Part shown: one piece after another, positions 37,395 through 49,589 of the stretch
How the letters are laid out: each line of letters begins with the position of its first letter
How positions within the stretch are numbered: the stretch's first letter is position 1
NCBI RefSeq assembly: GCF_958979055.1
Contig: NC_084887.1
Location: forward strand, 33,396,620 to 33,460,619
Source of the DNA: Alnus glutinosa
Lineage: Eukaryota; Streptophyta; Magnoliopsida; Fagales; Betulaceae
DNA: 64,000 nt
Direction: 5' to 3'
The notes under the pieces: generated by a model
Told to the model about the DNA's origin: nothing
The model's input: the letters and a program-made list of their open reading frames with translations, nothing else
Database searches by the model: none
Position numbers and translations under genes: made by a program

Positions 37395-39050
37395 TAAAAA
37401 TACAGCCACCAAGACTTGCTCAGCCACTTGTTTTTGTGGAAAGCAGTTTAACCCATATATAACACCATCATGGACCAAACCACCTTATACAAACAATTCT
37501 ACAGTAGGGAACATATGTTAGACTTAATTCAAAAGGGGTATCATATCTTTACTCCAAAAATGACACTTCAAATTGAAAATATTCCCAAATCCGTAAAAAA
37601 TTACCCTGCACAAGAATGTCACAGTTGATAAATGAGAGAGACATAAAATAGTGCAGGGTAATTGCAAAAAGAAATAGAAGCATGTTTAAACTGCTCCTAA
37701 CAGAGATTATAACTGAATTTGTTGTTATTTTTATTTTTATGATAATTATTTAAAAGTATTAGAAGAGGCATACATCAAGACAAACAACGCGTGAAGAAGC
37801 AAATGCTTGTGTAAAGTAGTATCACACTACTACCACAATGCCAGATGTATAATTTTTAAATTTTAAACCAAGTTTCTTTCATTCAATTCAGCATACGATA
37901 CAGGTGCAATGCATTATAGAAGCCACAACGCAAATATCAGCCAATTATTGTCTACAAAAACAAAAACAAAAAAATCCATTAAAGTCCAAACACTATCAAA
38001 TGGGTTCCACTTAATTGCCAAGAACAAGTAGTCTAGATGAAAAAACAAAAACCTAGAAAGATTAGAAACTTCCTTCATTTCCTCGACAAGTTCTTAGTAA
38101 CCAAGTAGAACCATAAAATCCAAATTTCTGTTCTTGGATTGTTACATTCCTGACCCACAAACATATGAATTTTACTCACAAATATCACCGCACTTGCATG
38201 AGCAACTACAAAGTGAAAAATGAGACCCACCAGAAAAAGAAAGGAAGGAGAAGTAAGACAACGAAGGAAAACATGAACCATCACTAAAAGGCAAAGTTGG
38301 CAAAATTTAAGCTAATGTGAGCTCTCTGAGGCCAAGATAACATATCAGCAACAAATAAATTGCACTCGGATACAACTTTTTAGACTTAAAGCCATAATTC
38401 GAGCATATACAGCAGCAAACACTTCACCTCAAAACCCTAAAAAAGAAACCCCAACTAGTTCTCCGCCAAAGAGCCACTGTGACCCCAATTCTTAACATAA
38501 CACAAACAAATTAACCATGCACAAACATTTCCAAGCTAATTCAACAAAATTGAAAGCAGAAAAGCACAAAATTATGAAGTTAATTACAGTTTTTCACGCT
38601 AGCTGAACAACAAACAAGCTGGTAAGTGAAATTACTGGAAGGCTCAGAAGGCTAAGCAAGTGGAGGAGGTGCACTTGGAGCTCATGAGTGTGATCTGAGC
38701 TCAGAGAATTAGGGTTCTTCAACGGCGTCGTTTGCTAAAGGGTCCTTTTCAGTAGCTGATGAAAAAGCCTTGGTTTTTGTTAGGCTTAATTTACAGTGCT
38801 TTAAGCTTCCAAACGACGACGTCAATGGCTGCCTCCCCAGTCTCTCTCGCTCTCTCTCTCTCTCTCTAAAAGACTTGCAGAAGAGTGACAAAGTTTGGAT
38901 TTTCGGACCAGAGCCGAAGATAAAGCGATCGAAACGGTGACGACTTAAAAAATTTACTCTAATTTTTCAACGAAAAAAAACGCCGCTCTAGGCTCGGCCC
39001 CGGGCCTAAGGTTCGTTGTCAGGCTCGAAATCCGAAGCCGAGCTATGGAT
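37395..39050 (-). promoter_or_regulatory. 5' leader and promoter region of the DSP-like gene
   Basis: About 1.5 kb upstream of the start codon lacks coding potential and probably includes a spliced 5' leader. A (CT)n run at 38841-38867 is (GA)n on the gene strand, a common plant core-promoter/leader element. Exact transcription start and leader intron limits cannot be placed by eye. Confidence 0.4.
38841..38867. repeat. (CT)n microsatellite near the DSP-like gene promoter
   Basis: CT repeat on the plus strand, GA on the transcribed strand of the downstream gene. Confidence 0.85.
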
Positions 39051-40150
39051 GAGATATGTTTCTGTGTTTCTCGAGTGCGTGTACGTAATGGGATTTCAGA
39101 CTATTGCTTAAGATATTTGGAAGATGAACGGTAGAGATCTGAGGCGAACGAACGCTTTGGTTGTTGTGGTATCTGTGCTCGGAGGTCCGCAGAGAAAAAG
39201 CGGAATAGAATATGCGGATACCACGCGCTTTTGGACACGCGTGGTCGTGGTGCACTTTATTTTCCCAGTCACTTTGGTAGCTTTGTAATTTTATTTTCTT
39301 TTATTTTTTTCGTAAATTTCAGTGTTGAGCTTTTTTTATAATCATTTTGGATTTTAATGTGTTTTATTTTCCCGCCGCCAGGTTAAGCAAATCAAGTTGG
39401 GATAAAATGGTGGGGGTTATAAGGCCTAAGGGGAGGCTTTCGGGCCTGGGTTTATGAAAAGCCCACTTGTCCTCAAAACTTTTGAGGCCCCTAAGAGAAT
39501 GTAATAGGTGACGGAGAAACATGAATTAGGCGGGCAAAAATTGAGTAATTCTAGACGTTATATTTATGTTTTTTTTTTATCTCTCTAATAATTATGTAAT
39601 TTTAAAATTTTAATAATTTTAAATAATAATTTTAAAAGTCATATCTTTATAAAGAAATACAATAAAAATATGAATATGACGTTCAAAATTATTCACGAAG
39701 ATTACTCTCGCGTATGCCGGGCCTAAAAACATACAAAAACTACCTATTAATCTCCCTTTTATACCCTTGTGTGGATCTCCCTTTTATACCCTTGTGTGGA
39801 AATCCCCACAAAATAATAGTTAAAAAATTTGGGTATCGAGATTTTTTTTTCTACGAGTGATTAATATAAAATTACAAGGTGACTACTGCAGGATACTCTC
39901 GATAAACTATTAAGGAGAAGTTGACTCTAGTCTCTGCAGAGACTGACAGAGAGGAGGAGAGAGCACATGGTCTTAAGATATATATATATATATATATATA
40001 TTATTATTATTTATTTGTTTTTTTCTAAGCAAATATCAAGGGAAGGGGGAGTGGAAATTACAACCAAACCAACACAAAAAGAGTTAGAACAACCCAAAAA
40101 AGAAGTTCCTCATACAACTATATGAGTTCAGTGAAGCATAATAAAAAGAG
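39051..40150. other. Intergenic region
   Basis: A GC-richer segment (39051-39260) passes into AT-rich DNA. A 27-base piece around cctcccttttatacccttgt is duplicated in tandem near 39750-39800, and a (TA)n run lies at about 39979-40001. No gene is supported. Confidence 0.5.
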
Positions 40151-40512
40151 GTTAAATACAGTTTAGCCCTCCAAACTTTCATCCTTCTCCGGATGGCCCC
40201 TTAAACTACCAATGCTTAGATTCTGGCCCCAAACTACCACTTTCTGATTTTTTGGCCCCATTTGTCTATTTATGCCTTCAATTCTAGTAGAAATTGGTTA
40301 AAAACTCGAATATACCATTCCCTTAAAGGTGAAAATTTCAAAGTGTAGAAGGGGTATTTTCGAATTTCTGTTTAGAATTGATGGCATAAATTGACGAATG
40401 GAGCTAAAAAATCAGAAAGTAGTAGTTTGGGGGTCAGAATCTAAGCATTGGTAGTTTGGAAGGTCATTCGGAGAAATGGTGGTAGTTTGGGAGCAAAAAT
40501 GTATTTAACCCA
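40151..40512. mobile_element. Foldback MITE, about 360 bp, with near-identical 9-10-bp flanks
   Basis: The left arm begins gttaaatacagtttagccct and its reverse complement closes the element (gtatttaaccca), with matching inner blocks (ggccccaaactaccactttctg against cagaaagtagtagtttgggg). Flanks are TAAAAAGAG (left) and TAAAAAAGAG (right), differing only in an A run. A 9-bp duplication points to a Mutator-type non-autonomous element. No open frame. Confidence 0.75.
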
Positions 40513-42057
40513 TAAAAAAGAGTTTGTGCCAAATAAATGACACAAACATATAAATTATTGGCATTGACATAGAGAATTGGCCGCCCAAGATGGCAGTTAA
40601 TGGCAAGAGAAGTGACACAAACCACAAACGATCTCTCCACCTGTCTTAAAGCTTCGCAACGAGCCTATTGCCGCAGCACATCTGAAGGAGAGCTGCAACA
40701 GTAAGAAAGACATCGATGGTGGTCATATCATCATCGCCGGCGAAAGACACCTTTTGCAATCATTTTTGGAGATCACCATAGCCAAAAATTGCAACCCAAC
40801 TATGGAGATTTGAAGTGGGAAGGAGCAGGAAGCCAAAGATCATGCCCGTGCACCTCAAAACTGTAGGGGTGGCGATGGCACTGGCACAAGCTCCGAAACG
40901 GCGCGTGGCTGACACGCGCAAAGGCAGAACAACTTAGGAGAAAAAGATGCCGGAGAGTGGGTTGGTGGGATGCATGCGTGGAGGAGAAGGGCCGAAGACA
41001 GCGGGATTGGGTTCCCAAGTTGCAGAGAAAATGAAAGAAAAAGAAAGAGGAAAAAGTGCAAATAAAAAAAATAAAAAATAAAAAAAAACCATAAAATCAA
41101 AGGAGAAGAGGGAAGTTCCTCTTTCTTTCTTTTTGACTAAAAGGCCTATCAGCAAAGAGACATAAATTTGAAACAATAATTTATCCAAAAACTTTAAGCT
41201 AATAGAAAAAAGTTTAAGTTAATAGAAAATAGTAAATTTAATCAATATTTTAACACTCTCACTCACACGTGAACTTTCTAATAAATGAGGTCCAACAAGT
41301 GAAATATTTAATTAAAATTAGAGGTAAATTGTGGAGTCATGATTCAAATTCAGGACTTCTAACTCTGATATCATGTTAAATCATCACTTATCCAAAAAAT
41401 CAAAACTAATAAAAAAATAAAAAATTTAATAATTTAATCAATACTTTAATAATAAAACTCTCTCGGCCAATTTTATTTTTTTCCCCGGGAGCAAAGACTC
41501 AAAGCTTTAATTGAAAGCCCCCACCAATTATTTTATAGCATAGTGCAGCTATGCAACTGTACATACAAGTTTTCTAGATGAAGAAACTTAAGTTATGGGT
41601 CAATGAATTGAGCATGCATGCATGCGTTACCCAATAGAGATTAAAATAATAGCAGTGATTCGTCCCAAAGTAGTGTCGCATTGTACAAATGGCAAAAGGC
41701 ACAAGGCCAACAAAAATCAAGAGCTATGAGGATGCACCACAGCCGTTTGATTAACCATGTCTTCAATGGAATAATTAGAACACAAATCAAATACGGGATA
41801 TTGGTGTTTTTACACATTGCAGCCGCTCACAATCTGATCTTCTATCTTTCTCTATCTCTAATCTCTCGGTTTTTTTTTAATATTTCGGTTGTGTAATACC
41901 CCGGTTCCTTTCTTAAAAAAAATAAAATAAAATAATGGATAGGGAACCATAGGCTACGATTTTTCAATTTTAGTTCCCTTGGGTTTTTCTTATTTTAGGG
42001 AACACTAAAAGAGTCTGTTGCAGTGGTATTTTTAAGAGTTTTTCCAATATTTAAGGA
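40513..42057. other. Intergenic region with a TRIM-like copy
   Basis: Apart from the miniature LTR element at 41175-41450 there is no supported feature. The minus-strand frames at 40800-41190 are A/T-run driven and show no domain. Confidence 0.45.
41175..41450 (-). mobile_element. TRIM/SMART-like miniature LTR element, near full length
   Basis: In minus orientation this shows LTR-like block, decayed primer site (complement of CTCTGATATCATGTTAAATC), interior with gaggtccaacaagtgaaata, pyrimidine block (complement of the purine tract, tctcactcacacgtg) and a second LTR ending ttttaaca. It is more diverged than the array at 15509-15991 and carries a short internal duplication (agctaatagaaaaaagttta followed by a near copy) in the LTR. 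Confidence 0.65.
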
Positions 42058-43151
42058 AGATAATGAGATTTAGATAGTTTATTGCTAGTGCCTAGGGTTC
42101 AAGGAATGTGTAGAATTAGAGCGAAAATTTATTCAATGCAAGCAGATGGTTTGTCTAGATGTTCCCACTAGATGAAACTCAACATACTTAATGTTAAGCA
42201 TTGCTGAAAAGTACCAAAGATCATTTGACCGAATGAGGGAAGAGGATACTCAGTTAGTTGTTCTTGGAATTTTTGATTAGGAAAATGCTAGGATATTTGC
42301 GACCTTTTTGAAAACTTTTTATGATGTCACATTGACCATTTCCAGTTCAAATTATGTCACCTCCAATTTAAGTTTCATGGAACTTTGTGTTATTGAAGAA
42401 ACCTTAAATGAAGCGTGTTTCAATTGATCCTATCATGAAAAGCATGGGTCTTAATATGAAAATTAAGTATGAGAAATATTGGGGAAGTCTGGATAGGATG
42501 AACTTAATGTCATATGTTGCTTTTGTTGTTGACCCGCGCTACAAAATGAAGGCTTTGATATTTTGGTTGAAGGATTGCAAAGGGCCAGAGTGGGCAAATC
42601 AAATAGAGGTAAGGGTGGTAGACCTTCTAAAACATTTGATTGAGCAATACGCTAAGTTTAATGGAGTTGCGGTGTCTTATGTTGATGGGGCTACAGGAAG
42701 TTCAAATGCTACTTCTTCCTTGAATGTTGATTCTATGTTGGATGATCCCTCAAAAAATAAGAAGGATAAATTTATTATGAGGTTCTCCACACACCTTGTG
42801 AATGAGAATGGTTTGGAGTGTAGATAGGAGGTTGATAGGTCTTTGTTGGATGGGTGTGAAGCAGCAACAAGTGAGTTTGATATTTTAATTTGGTGGAAAG
42901 TGAATGCTCCCAAATATTCTATCTTTGCAGCGATAGCCCGTGATGTATTGGCCATCCCAATTTCTACTGTTGCATCTGAGTTCGCCTTTAGCACTGGGGG
43001 ACGTGTATTGGATTCCTTTAGGAGTTCATTGTCTCCATTTACCGTTGAGGCCTTGATTTGCACACAAAATTGGATCAGGAACAACCCAATTGACATTCGA
43101 GATTTGGAAGATTATGTGGAAAGCTACGATGAGCCAAGTAAATGTTTATAA
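42058..43151 (+). pseudogene. hAT transposase remnant (C-terminal half)
   Basis: Broken frames read as the second half of a hAT (Ac-like) transposase: CLDVPTR-stop-NSTYLML, then IKYEKYWGSLDRMNLM, VDPRYKMKALIFW, and the C-terminal dimerisation region (SEFDILIWWKVNAPKYSI, IPISTVASEFAFSTGGR, LSPFTVEALICTQNW). Lesions include TGA at the usual Trp of the TRWNST motif, a TAG in the LGIFD-stop-ENA region, a frameshift near 42408 and a TAG after GLECR. The DNA-binding half and recognisable terminal repeats are absent. The closest relative in view is the complete element at 51848-56071. Confidence 0.85.
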
Positions 43152-43476
43152 ATTATATGAAACTTACTTTTCAATTTTCATTACTTATTTATTCATTAAA
43201 TCCAGCTTTCATTTATTGTAGATGGACCTCAAATTCAAGAAATGAATCATCTCAGGTTTTTTAGTAATGAAGGTTACATAACTTTTTGAATTGTCATAAT
43301 ATTTTAATTAAATTACAATTGTCATTATATTTTACGTTTAATTGATTTTATAATTTGTTCTTGTAGGGGTGCTGATTTAGCTTCAATGCTTCATAGTGTG
43401 CCGTAGATCCGTTGCCATCTACATCCATTCATTTACTTTTGAATTTGTAACCGTTTTATGTTTAGACTTATTTTTG

Positions 43477-43523
<47 letters not shown>

Positions 43524-44363
43524 GTAATGTTTTGTTATTTTATTTTATTGTGATTTGTGACTCGTGAGGAATTGAGGATGGCAGATTGGCACGATGTCTA
43601 CTTGCCAACTAGTAGTTGGATTTGTAATTTTTTTTTATTATTTATTTATATTTTTATTATTGTGATTTGTGAGACATTGAGAATGACATGTATTTCATGT
43701 TATATTGTTAATTTGTTATCGAAATTGGAAATTTGAGTTGTTGGAAAGCAGTCAAATATTGGTTTTTTATTAAAAATAAAAATAAAAATCGCAACAATAA
43801 AAGAAAACCGGTTATCCGGTTAATAACTAGTTTAAAATAACCGGTGGTTGGTAAAAATCGCAACCAACCTACCGGTTGCGATTGCGATTCTTAAAATAGG
43901 CATAATCGGGAACTCCGATTGCAGTAGCGATTATGAGCAAATAACCGCTACTGCTACCGCAACCGCTTCTATACCCTTAAATTGGCCCGCATGGACCTTC
44001 GCACAACAATTATTATTATTATTAAATGTTTTTTCAATATATATAATATATTATAAAATCAGTTATTGGTTATCCGATTGATGTTATTTCTAATTATGCG
44101 GTTGCCGATTAATAATTGTCCCGCTTATTATACATCCATACACAAGAGAAATGAGTTATACATTTAGCATTGCTCGTAAACTTAGCAACTGCAAAAGTAA
44201 ATTTGTAAAGAGTTTTGTTAATTGTTATAAAGGTTACTTATGCATTAAAAAAAAAAAAAAGAAAAGAAAAAGAAAGTAGACGATATTCGAGGTTTATTTA
44301 TTTCCTCTATCATTACCCACGGGTGAGGAAAATTCAACTTGTAAATTACTAGCAAGAGCATCT
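43152..44363. other. AT-rich flank between hAT remnant and UGT pseudogene A
   Basis: Contains an (AT)n microsatellite (about 43479-43519) and a segment rich in ACCGGTTA/TAACCGG palindromes and CGCAACCG motifs (43800-43990), which resembles hAT subterminal DNA. The 3' UTR of UGT copy A would lie in the last ~100 bases. Confidence 0.45.
43479..43519. repeat. (AT)n microsatellite
   Basis: About twenty AT dinucleotides without interruption, downstream of the hAT remnant. Confidence 0.9.
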
Positions 44364-45909
44364 CTATTGCTTGAGCCATTTGACGAAGTTGTTGAGATTC
44401 TTTGAAGACTGACCACCTTCTGCCATGGTTTTCAATAGGATTTGTTTAAGCTCCAGCGCTCTTGCTCTTATAGATTCATTGCTAAGCAGTTGCTCTACCT
44501 TCTTTGTCACTTCGCCCCGGGAAACGAGTACATTTTCAGCCAAGTCAAAACCCAGTCCAACTTTCCACTCATCACAAATATAGCTCTTGTCAAGGAACTG
44601 GTCAACGAACTGAGGCCAGCACAAAAAAGGGACGCCATTGGCTATACCTTCCGTGACAGAATTCCAGCCGCAATGGCTAATAAAACAAGCAACGACAGGG
44701 TGACCTAAGACCTTTGTTTGCTGCTCAATCCACAATCTAGGTACATGTTCCTTGAGATTCATCTGGAAATGCATTCTTCGCCCTATCGATGTTTCTTTGA
44801 TCCACCGCCCAAAGGAAAGGCCTATTGATGAGCTTAAGTCCAAGAGCTAGTTCTTGGAATTGGACAGGGTCCAAACTTGCAAAGTTGCTGAAGGAAATAT
44901 ATATGACTGAGCGAGGTGCTTGTTGATCGAGACAGTTGATGCAAGATGGGTCTTCTCGTCGGAATTGTCCAGTTTGGTCGTTTTCGAGCAATGGACCAAT
45001 GGGCAGGAGCTTAGGAAACAAAGCAACTGATGCAGGCTCAAGCTCATAAGCTGTGTTGCAAAGCCACCAATCTGCCAGTTTGCAAGGTTCCATGGCTCGT
45101 GCCATGAAATGAAATAAAATCTTCTGTTTGCTTGGATCGGATATCGCGGCCCATGGAAGATTTTTCGTTTCGAAAGCAGGAATGCCCGGAGACAGTTGAA
45201 TCAGCTCTACTTTTTTGGTTGGCAATCCTTTGCAAGGTGAAAGAAAAAATCAAGGACTGCAGATGTTGTCATATATATATATAAGCTTTCTGGATAATGA
45301 GTGTTTCTAAACTATTTTTTATCTCAAAAGTTTAAGCTAATAATTGTGTAAATTTAATCAATAATTTAATATTAAAATAGTCTTACGTTACGTACGTACC
45401 ATCACCGTTTAGAATCCCGTCATCAATCAGTCTTGGTAGGCTCATTTGCAAGGCCAAAGCAGCAGCTGCCGCACACCAAAAGATAGCTCCTCTAATTCCC
45501 ATCTTATTGGCGACTTCCACGGCCCAACCCATCGCCCCATCGGCGAGAACACATGTAATGTTGTCATCATGACCATTTGATGCATTGATACCTTGTATGA
45601 GCTCCTCAACCCTTGCTGGCATGTTCTGCAATAAGGCTGCCGTTAGCTTGCCCATATTTTTCCTTTCGTCATAGCTATCCAAGCCATCTGGGACATATAC
45701 GAGATTAATGTTTGAATCCATGAGCCTGCGCATGCCCTCCTCAGGCATTGCACTCACTACACGCTTGTGAATGTAGTCCGTGTTTACAAATGTGATTTTG
45801 AAGCCATGTTTTGCCAGTTCTCGAGAGAAACGCATTAGGGGGTTCACACTTCACATGGCCTTGTGCTGGAAATGGTTAATGGTACCGCTAGAACATGTCC
45901 GGTGCCCAT
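44364..45909 (-). pseudogene. UDP-glycosyltransferase pseudogene, UGT83A1-like (copy A)
   Basis: Two exons as in its neighbours (45909-45400 and 45227-44364, minus), but disabled. After MGTGHVLAVP two separate 7-bp insertions (one by duplication of a CCATTAA-like unit, one of a TGTGAAG-like unit) shift the frame by 14 bases. Further on, around DESQG, small deletions and two stops (in the region equivalent to KIVDWAPQ of copy B) destroy the start of the PSPG box. The FGS motif is FSN instead of FGS. Downstream the frame recovers with HPVVACFISHCGWNSVTEG and FLCWPQFVDQ, the UDP-sugar-binding end of the PSPG box. A short LTR-like piece lies in the intron. It is the closest relative of copy B and probably arose by tandem duplication. 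Confidence 0.88.
45310..45382 (-). mobile_element. Solo LTR-like fragment of the TRIM family in the UGT A intron
   Basis: The segment around tttatctcaaaagtttaagc to taatattaaaa matches the LTR block of the miniature LTR elements elsewhere in the window. Without primer site or interior it looks like a solo LTR in the single intron of the pseudogene. Confidence 0.5.
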
Positions 45910-48370
45910 ATATGTCTCTCTTTCTCTTTTGTTTGTTTGTTTGTGAGAGAGATAACTAGAGTGGGAGAAAGGATTACAAAAAGACTTCTTGGGAATAGTT
46001 TTGCCCGTTTCGGTATGAGCTTTCCGAATTTTCCTTTTGTGATATTTATAGGGAGCTTGCGCAAGAACGTACGGTTTTGCCAAAAGAGAGTTCAAGCACG
46101 TACGGTCAATGAAAAAATCTGTCTAGCTAGGCGCAGCATTCACTCTAGCTCCCTAGGGGCTCTAGCAGCTAGTACCTATTCTTCAAAATGCTTGAGAATT
46201 GCTACCTAACAATTGTGAGCAGAGATACTCTTTTACACTATGGCCACCAGCTACGTACGTGCTTACATGATTCAAAAGAAAACAGAGATGAACATGGGGA
46301 TTTAGAGGTGGTTTTTCAAAGGTGGCGGTGGGATTCGAACATGCTGGAGGTGGTGGCGTGGTCCGGGGTGGGTGGTGCATGAATGGGTTGTATCTGGGAC
46401 TTTCAAGCTAGCCAACAAATTTGACAAACCCATCTTTATGTGTAACTTGCCGGCCAATATATATATATATATATATTTTAAAAAAATTTATAAGCATATT
46501 TTTGTTTATTTAAAATTTTTTAATGTCATTTTTGTCTTTTTTGCTAGCGTTTGGAGAAATATTGACATTTTTTAATAATTTACGAGGACATTGACACAAT
46601 TGTTAATTTGAGAGGAGGGCCATTAACAATTATAAGTTAGTAGTTTGAGGCCCTGAGGAGTATGTGTATTTTTCACCCTTTTTCCTTTTTTATTTTTTTA
46701 TCTTTTCCTTTTTTTTGGCTTTTTTCCTGTTAGCCCAGGCTCATTTTTCACCCCTTCCCAATCTCCCATCAAAACAAAATTTTACGAGCACATAGAATAC
46801 TCCAAGACAATTGTTTTGACTCGTGGGATGAAGTGTTTTGAGTTTGTTTGACACCACTTTTAATGGACCTAAATTTCTGCCCCAGTTTTCGTTTTTTATT
46901 TAATTGGGCTCCGAAACGAACTCTGATTGACTTCAAATTAATTTCTATCACGTGTTTTTGACACGTGAAATGACTTATGGAAATTTTTGCATTGAAAAAT
47001 ATACTCGAATTGACTTCTAATTTCTGAGTCGCATTCTTTTGACTTGGAAGATTAATATATACTAAAAATGATAAATTTCTCTATTGTCATTTTAATCACA
47101 CTTCCATATTCCTTCGTAAGGTCCCTTTTTTTTTGGTTTTTTTGAGTGTCACTTCCCTCCGTAAATCTCAAATATAATCTCATGAGAACCTTTCATTGTC
47201 CAATTAACAATTTCTTATTTAATTAAATAAGAAATTTATTTCCTTATATATTTGTTTACACTTATATATTTATAAGTAGTAAGATTAAAACCTCAAATAT
47301 AAATGAAAATTTATTTCCTTATATATTTGTTTACACTTCTTTAAATCCAACCAATATTATCACTAAATAATCTAAGCATTACTATTAATTAGTCTTAATT
47401 TTCTATAATCGGGACTTAAAATACTGGGCATTACAACAAATCTACCACAATCCCCATTGTTAGTACCGTTTTCGGTATGGTGATGAGCCGTCTTGTGATT
47501 TGTCAATCAAACTTTTATTTTTCCTGCCTTCCTTGAGATCTGCAAAAATAACAAACGACTAGTCGGGGGCACCGACTACGCCCATTCCAATGACTAAGTT
47601 AATATACAATTTTATGACTTTTAGGAAGAACTAAAAATCTCAGAGCTTAGAGAAGAATAATCTAAAATACCTGGTGTAGTAGTCTTATTTATAGACTTAC
47701 GGGAATTCTTGAAGGACTAGGAGTCTTAGCCATGAATCGTGTAGATTTGAACCTTATCCTCATGGATTTTGAATTGAGTACAAGTTGGATAAGACTCCGC
47801 CTCTTTTAGCTGAATTTCACGTTGATATGGATCTGTATCCCATTAATGTTGAGATATAGATACATTCCGAATATTTTGGGATTTTGTACTTAACAAAAAT
47901 CCCACGGATCATGGATATAGATTTCTAACGGTTAATAGATATTTACTTACCGAATCTGAGAAGATAGCTTCAAGGCGCTTATTGTACACAGACCAATCCT
48001 CCGAGGTGAAAATTTCCGAGACATATTAACTCTATACAAACTTGGAGATCTCGGTTCATTCCATATCCTGCGGAGTCTTGAAGAACGAGGTGATCGAGCA
48101 AGGTCAGACGGGGTTGAGCCGAGGTGTTCTGACTGAGGTGATCGAGCCAAGTCGAACCGGGTCGAGCCAATGTGTTCTAACTGAGCCAGGTCGGGGCGAT
48201 AGGTTGAAACTCCGACTTGACTTGGAGGCCACGTGACGTGGCTTTGGGGTTGATTATTTTCCCAACACCCATAAAATGTAACAAATGTATTTTGGTCACC
48301 AAATGAGCGAATCATAAAAGCTAACAATTGTTTCCAAGGTTTTACTTTGATATATATATATAAGGAAAAT
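45910..48370. other. Intergenic region upstream of UGT copy A
   Basis: The first 300 bases would be the former UGT promoter. An (AT)n run lies near 46458. The block 47400-48250 contains LTR-like text without recognised coding and a 48-bp tandem repeat (listed separately). Nothing else is supported. Confidence 0.4.
48088..48185. repeat. Two-copy 48-bp tandem repeat, GC-rich
   Basis: The unit gaggtgatcgagcaaggtca... ending gtgttctgact is followed directly by a second version (gaggtgatcgagccaagtcg... ending gtgttctaact) with about ten differences. A partial third copy may follow (gagccaggtcgg). On the minus strand it opens a Ser/Leu/Asp repeat frame, not a recognised protein. Confidence 0.7.
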
Positions 48371-48469
48371 GCTATACTCACACCCAAACTCTTACAACTA
48401 TTTTTATACAACCTGACGTGGAAATTCCACATCAGATTTTTTTTTTCTTTTTCTTTTTTGAAATGAAAA

Positions 48470-48513
<44 letters not shown>

Positions 48514-48904
48514 CTTCTTCTCCCCTCTTCCGATCGGCAAATGAAAGCGGAGGCGGAGACGGAGAGAGTGCCGGCCGGGGATCTGGCCCTTTCCTGGCCA
48601 GAACGGTTGGATCCTGGCCGGCTGGCCGGGATTTGGTTGTTCCCCGGCCAGAACGGCCGGGGATCCGGCCCTTTCCCGGCCAGAACGGCCCAATCATGGC
48701 CGACTGGCCGGGATCCGGCCGGGGAAGGGCCAGAATGGGTGGCCGGAGGTGGGAGGGAGAGGGAAGATGGAGGGAGGTGGGAGGGAGAGGGAAGATGGAG
48801 GGGGAAGGCGGAGAAGAAAAAGAAAACGAAAAAAAAAAAAATGATGTGGCATTCCACATCAGGTTGTTGGGATTTGGTTGTGGAGATTTGGGTGTGAGTG
48901 TAGC
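48371..48904. mobile_element. Terminal-inverted-repeat element with a GC-rich CCGGCC core
   Basis: The left end gctatactcacacccaaact is inverted at the right end (ttgggtgtgagtgtagc), and inner blocks pair as well (acaacctgacgtgg with ccacatcaggttgt). The inverted arms span about 70 bp. Between them are a CT microsatellite, then a strikingly GC-rich core (about 48555-48725) made of repeated GGCCGGGATCCGGCCC-like units, and GGGAGGGAGAGGGAAGATGG given twice. Open frames on both strands are products of this composition. It is probably a MITE that has captured or amplified a GC-rich satellite-like sequence; target-site duplication uncertain because both flanks are (TA)n. Confidence 0.7.
48480..48512. 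repeat. (CT)n microsatellite inside the TIR element
   Basis: Long CT run near the left arm of the 48371-48904 element. Confidence 0.85.
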
Positions 48905-49589
48905 GGCCCTCATATATATATATATATAAGAAAAAGAGATCGAGATACATGCAGCCTCTGCTGCTGGAAGTAATAATATATTGTTGACCCTCCAATTTCT
49001 TAGAATGATTTTCTCCACATAGATTCGCCTCCATAACTTTTCTTCCATATAACGTTAATTTTTTAATTGTTTTGTCAAAATTAATGACAAGAACCTTCTC
49101 CCAAGTTCCCAACCGGCCGGCCACCCTCTCCCCATTTCCCTTTCTGCTTTGTCTGAAGATCAAATCATGCATTATTTGTGAAGGCCGGGCACCTCCTTAT
49201 TTGTCATTGTTTTATTGTTATAATCTTCTGTTTGTTGCATAGAATGTTAATCACCTCTTCCTTGAACATACTGGCCGGGTACGTGTGCATCTCATTCCCC
49301 GAATGATTATGTTATTCATGAGGGGATGATTAGTTATTGGCAGTAATTCTCGTGATTTTACTCGACTGGAAATAGGATTGGATAGCATATATAGAGAGAG
49401 CATCGCAAAGCTATCTTGGCAACAAGAATTCATTATATATTCTGCTACGAGTTTGATCCATCGCTTGAAGCCCATGGAAGATCATACAATAGATTTAATA
49501 ATAATTTTATATATCACATTTTTATTATATAATTATTACTAAAGCTGACTTGACCGTCCCAATTCAAGAGCACCGATCTCTATAATTAA
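48905..49589. other. Intergenic region 3' of UGT copy B
   Basis: A (TA)n run follows the TIR element. The remainder is unremarkable AT-rich sequence; the last ~100 bases are likely the UGT B 3' UTR. No gene is supported. Confidence 0.45.

Noticed and set aside
41880-44130. Full hAT element around the first remnant
   Set aside because: No TAGGGGTGTAAA-type ends or 8-bp duplication were found; only the coding half and some subterminal-like motifs remain.
47947-49172. Several long frames on both strands
   Set aside because: They cross a CT microsatellite and GC-rich repeats of the TIR element; compositional artefacts.
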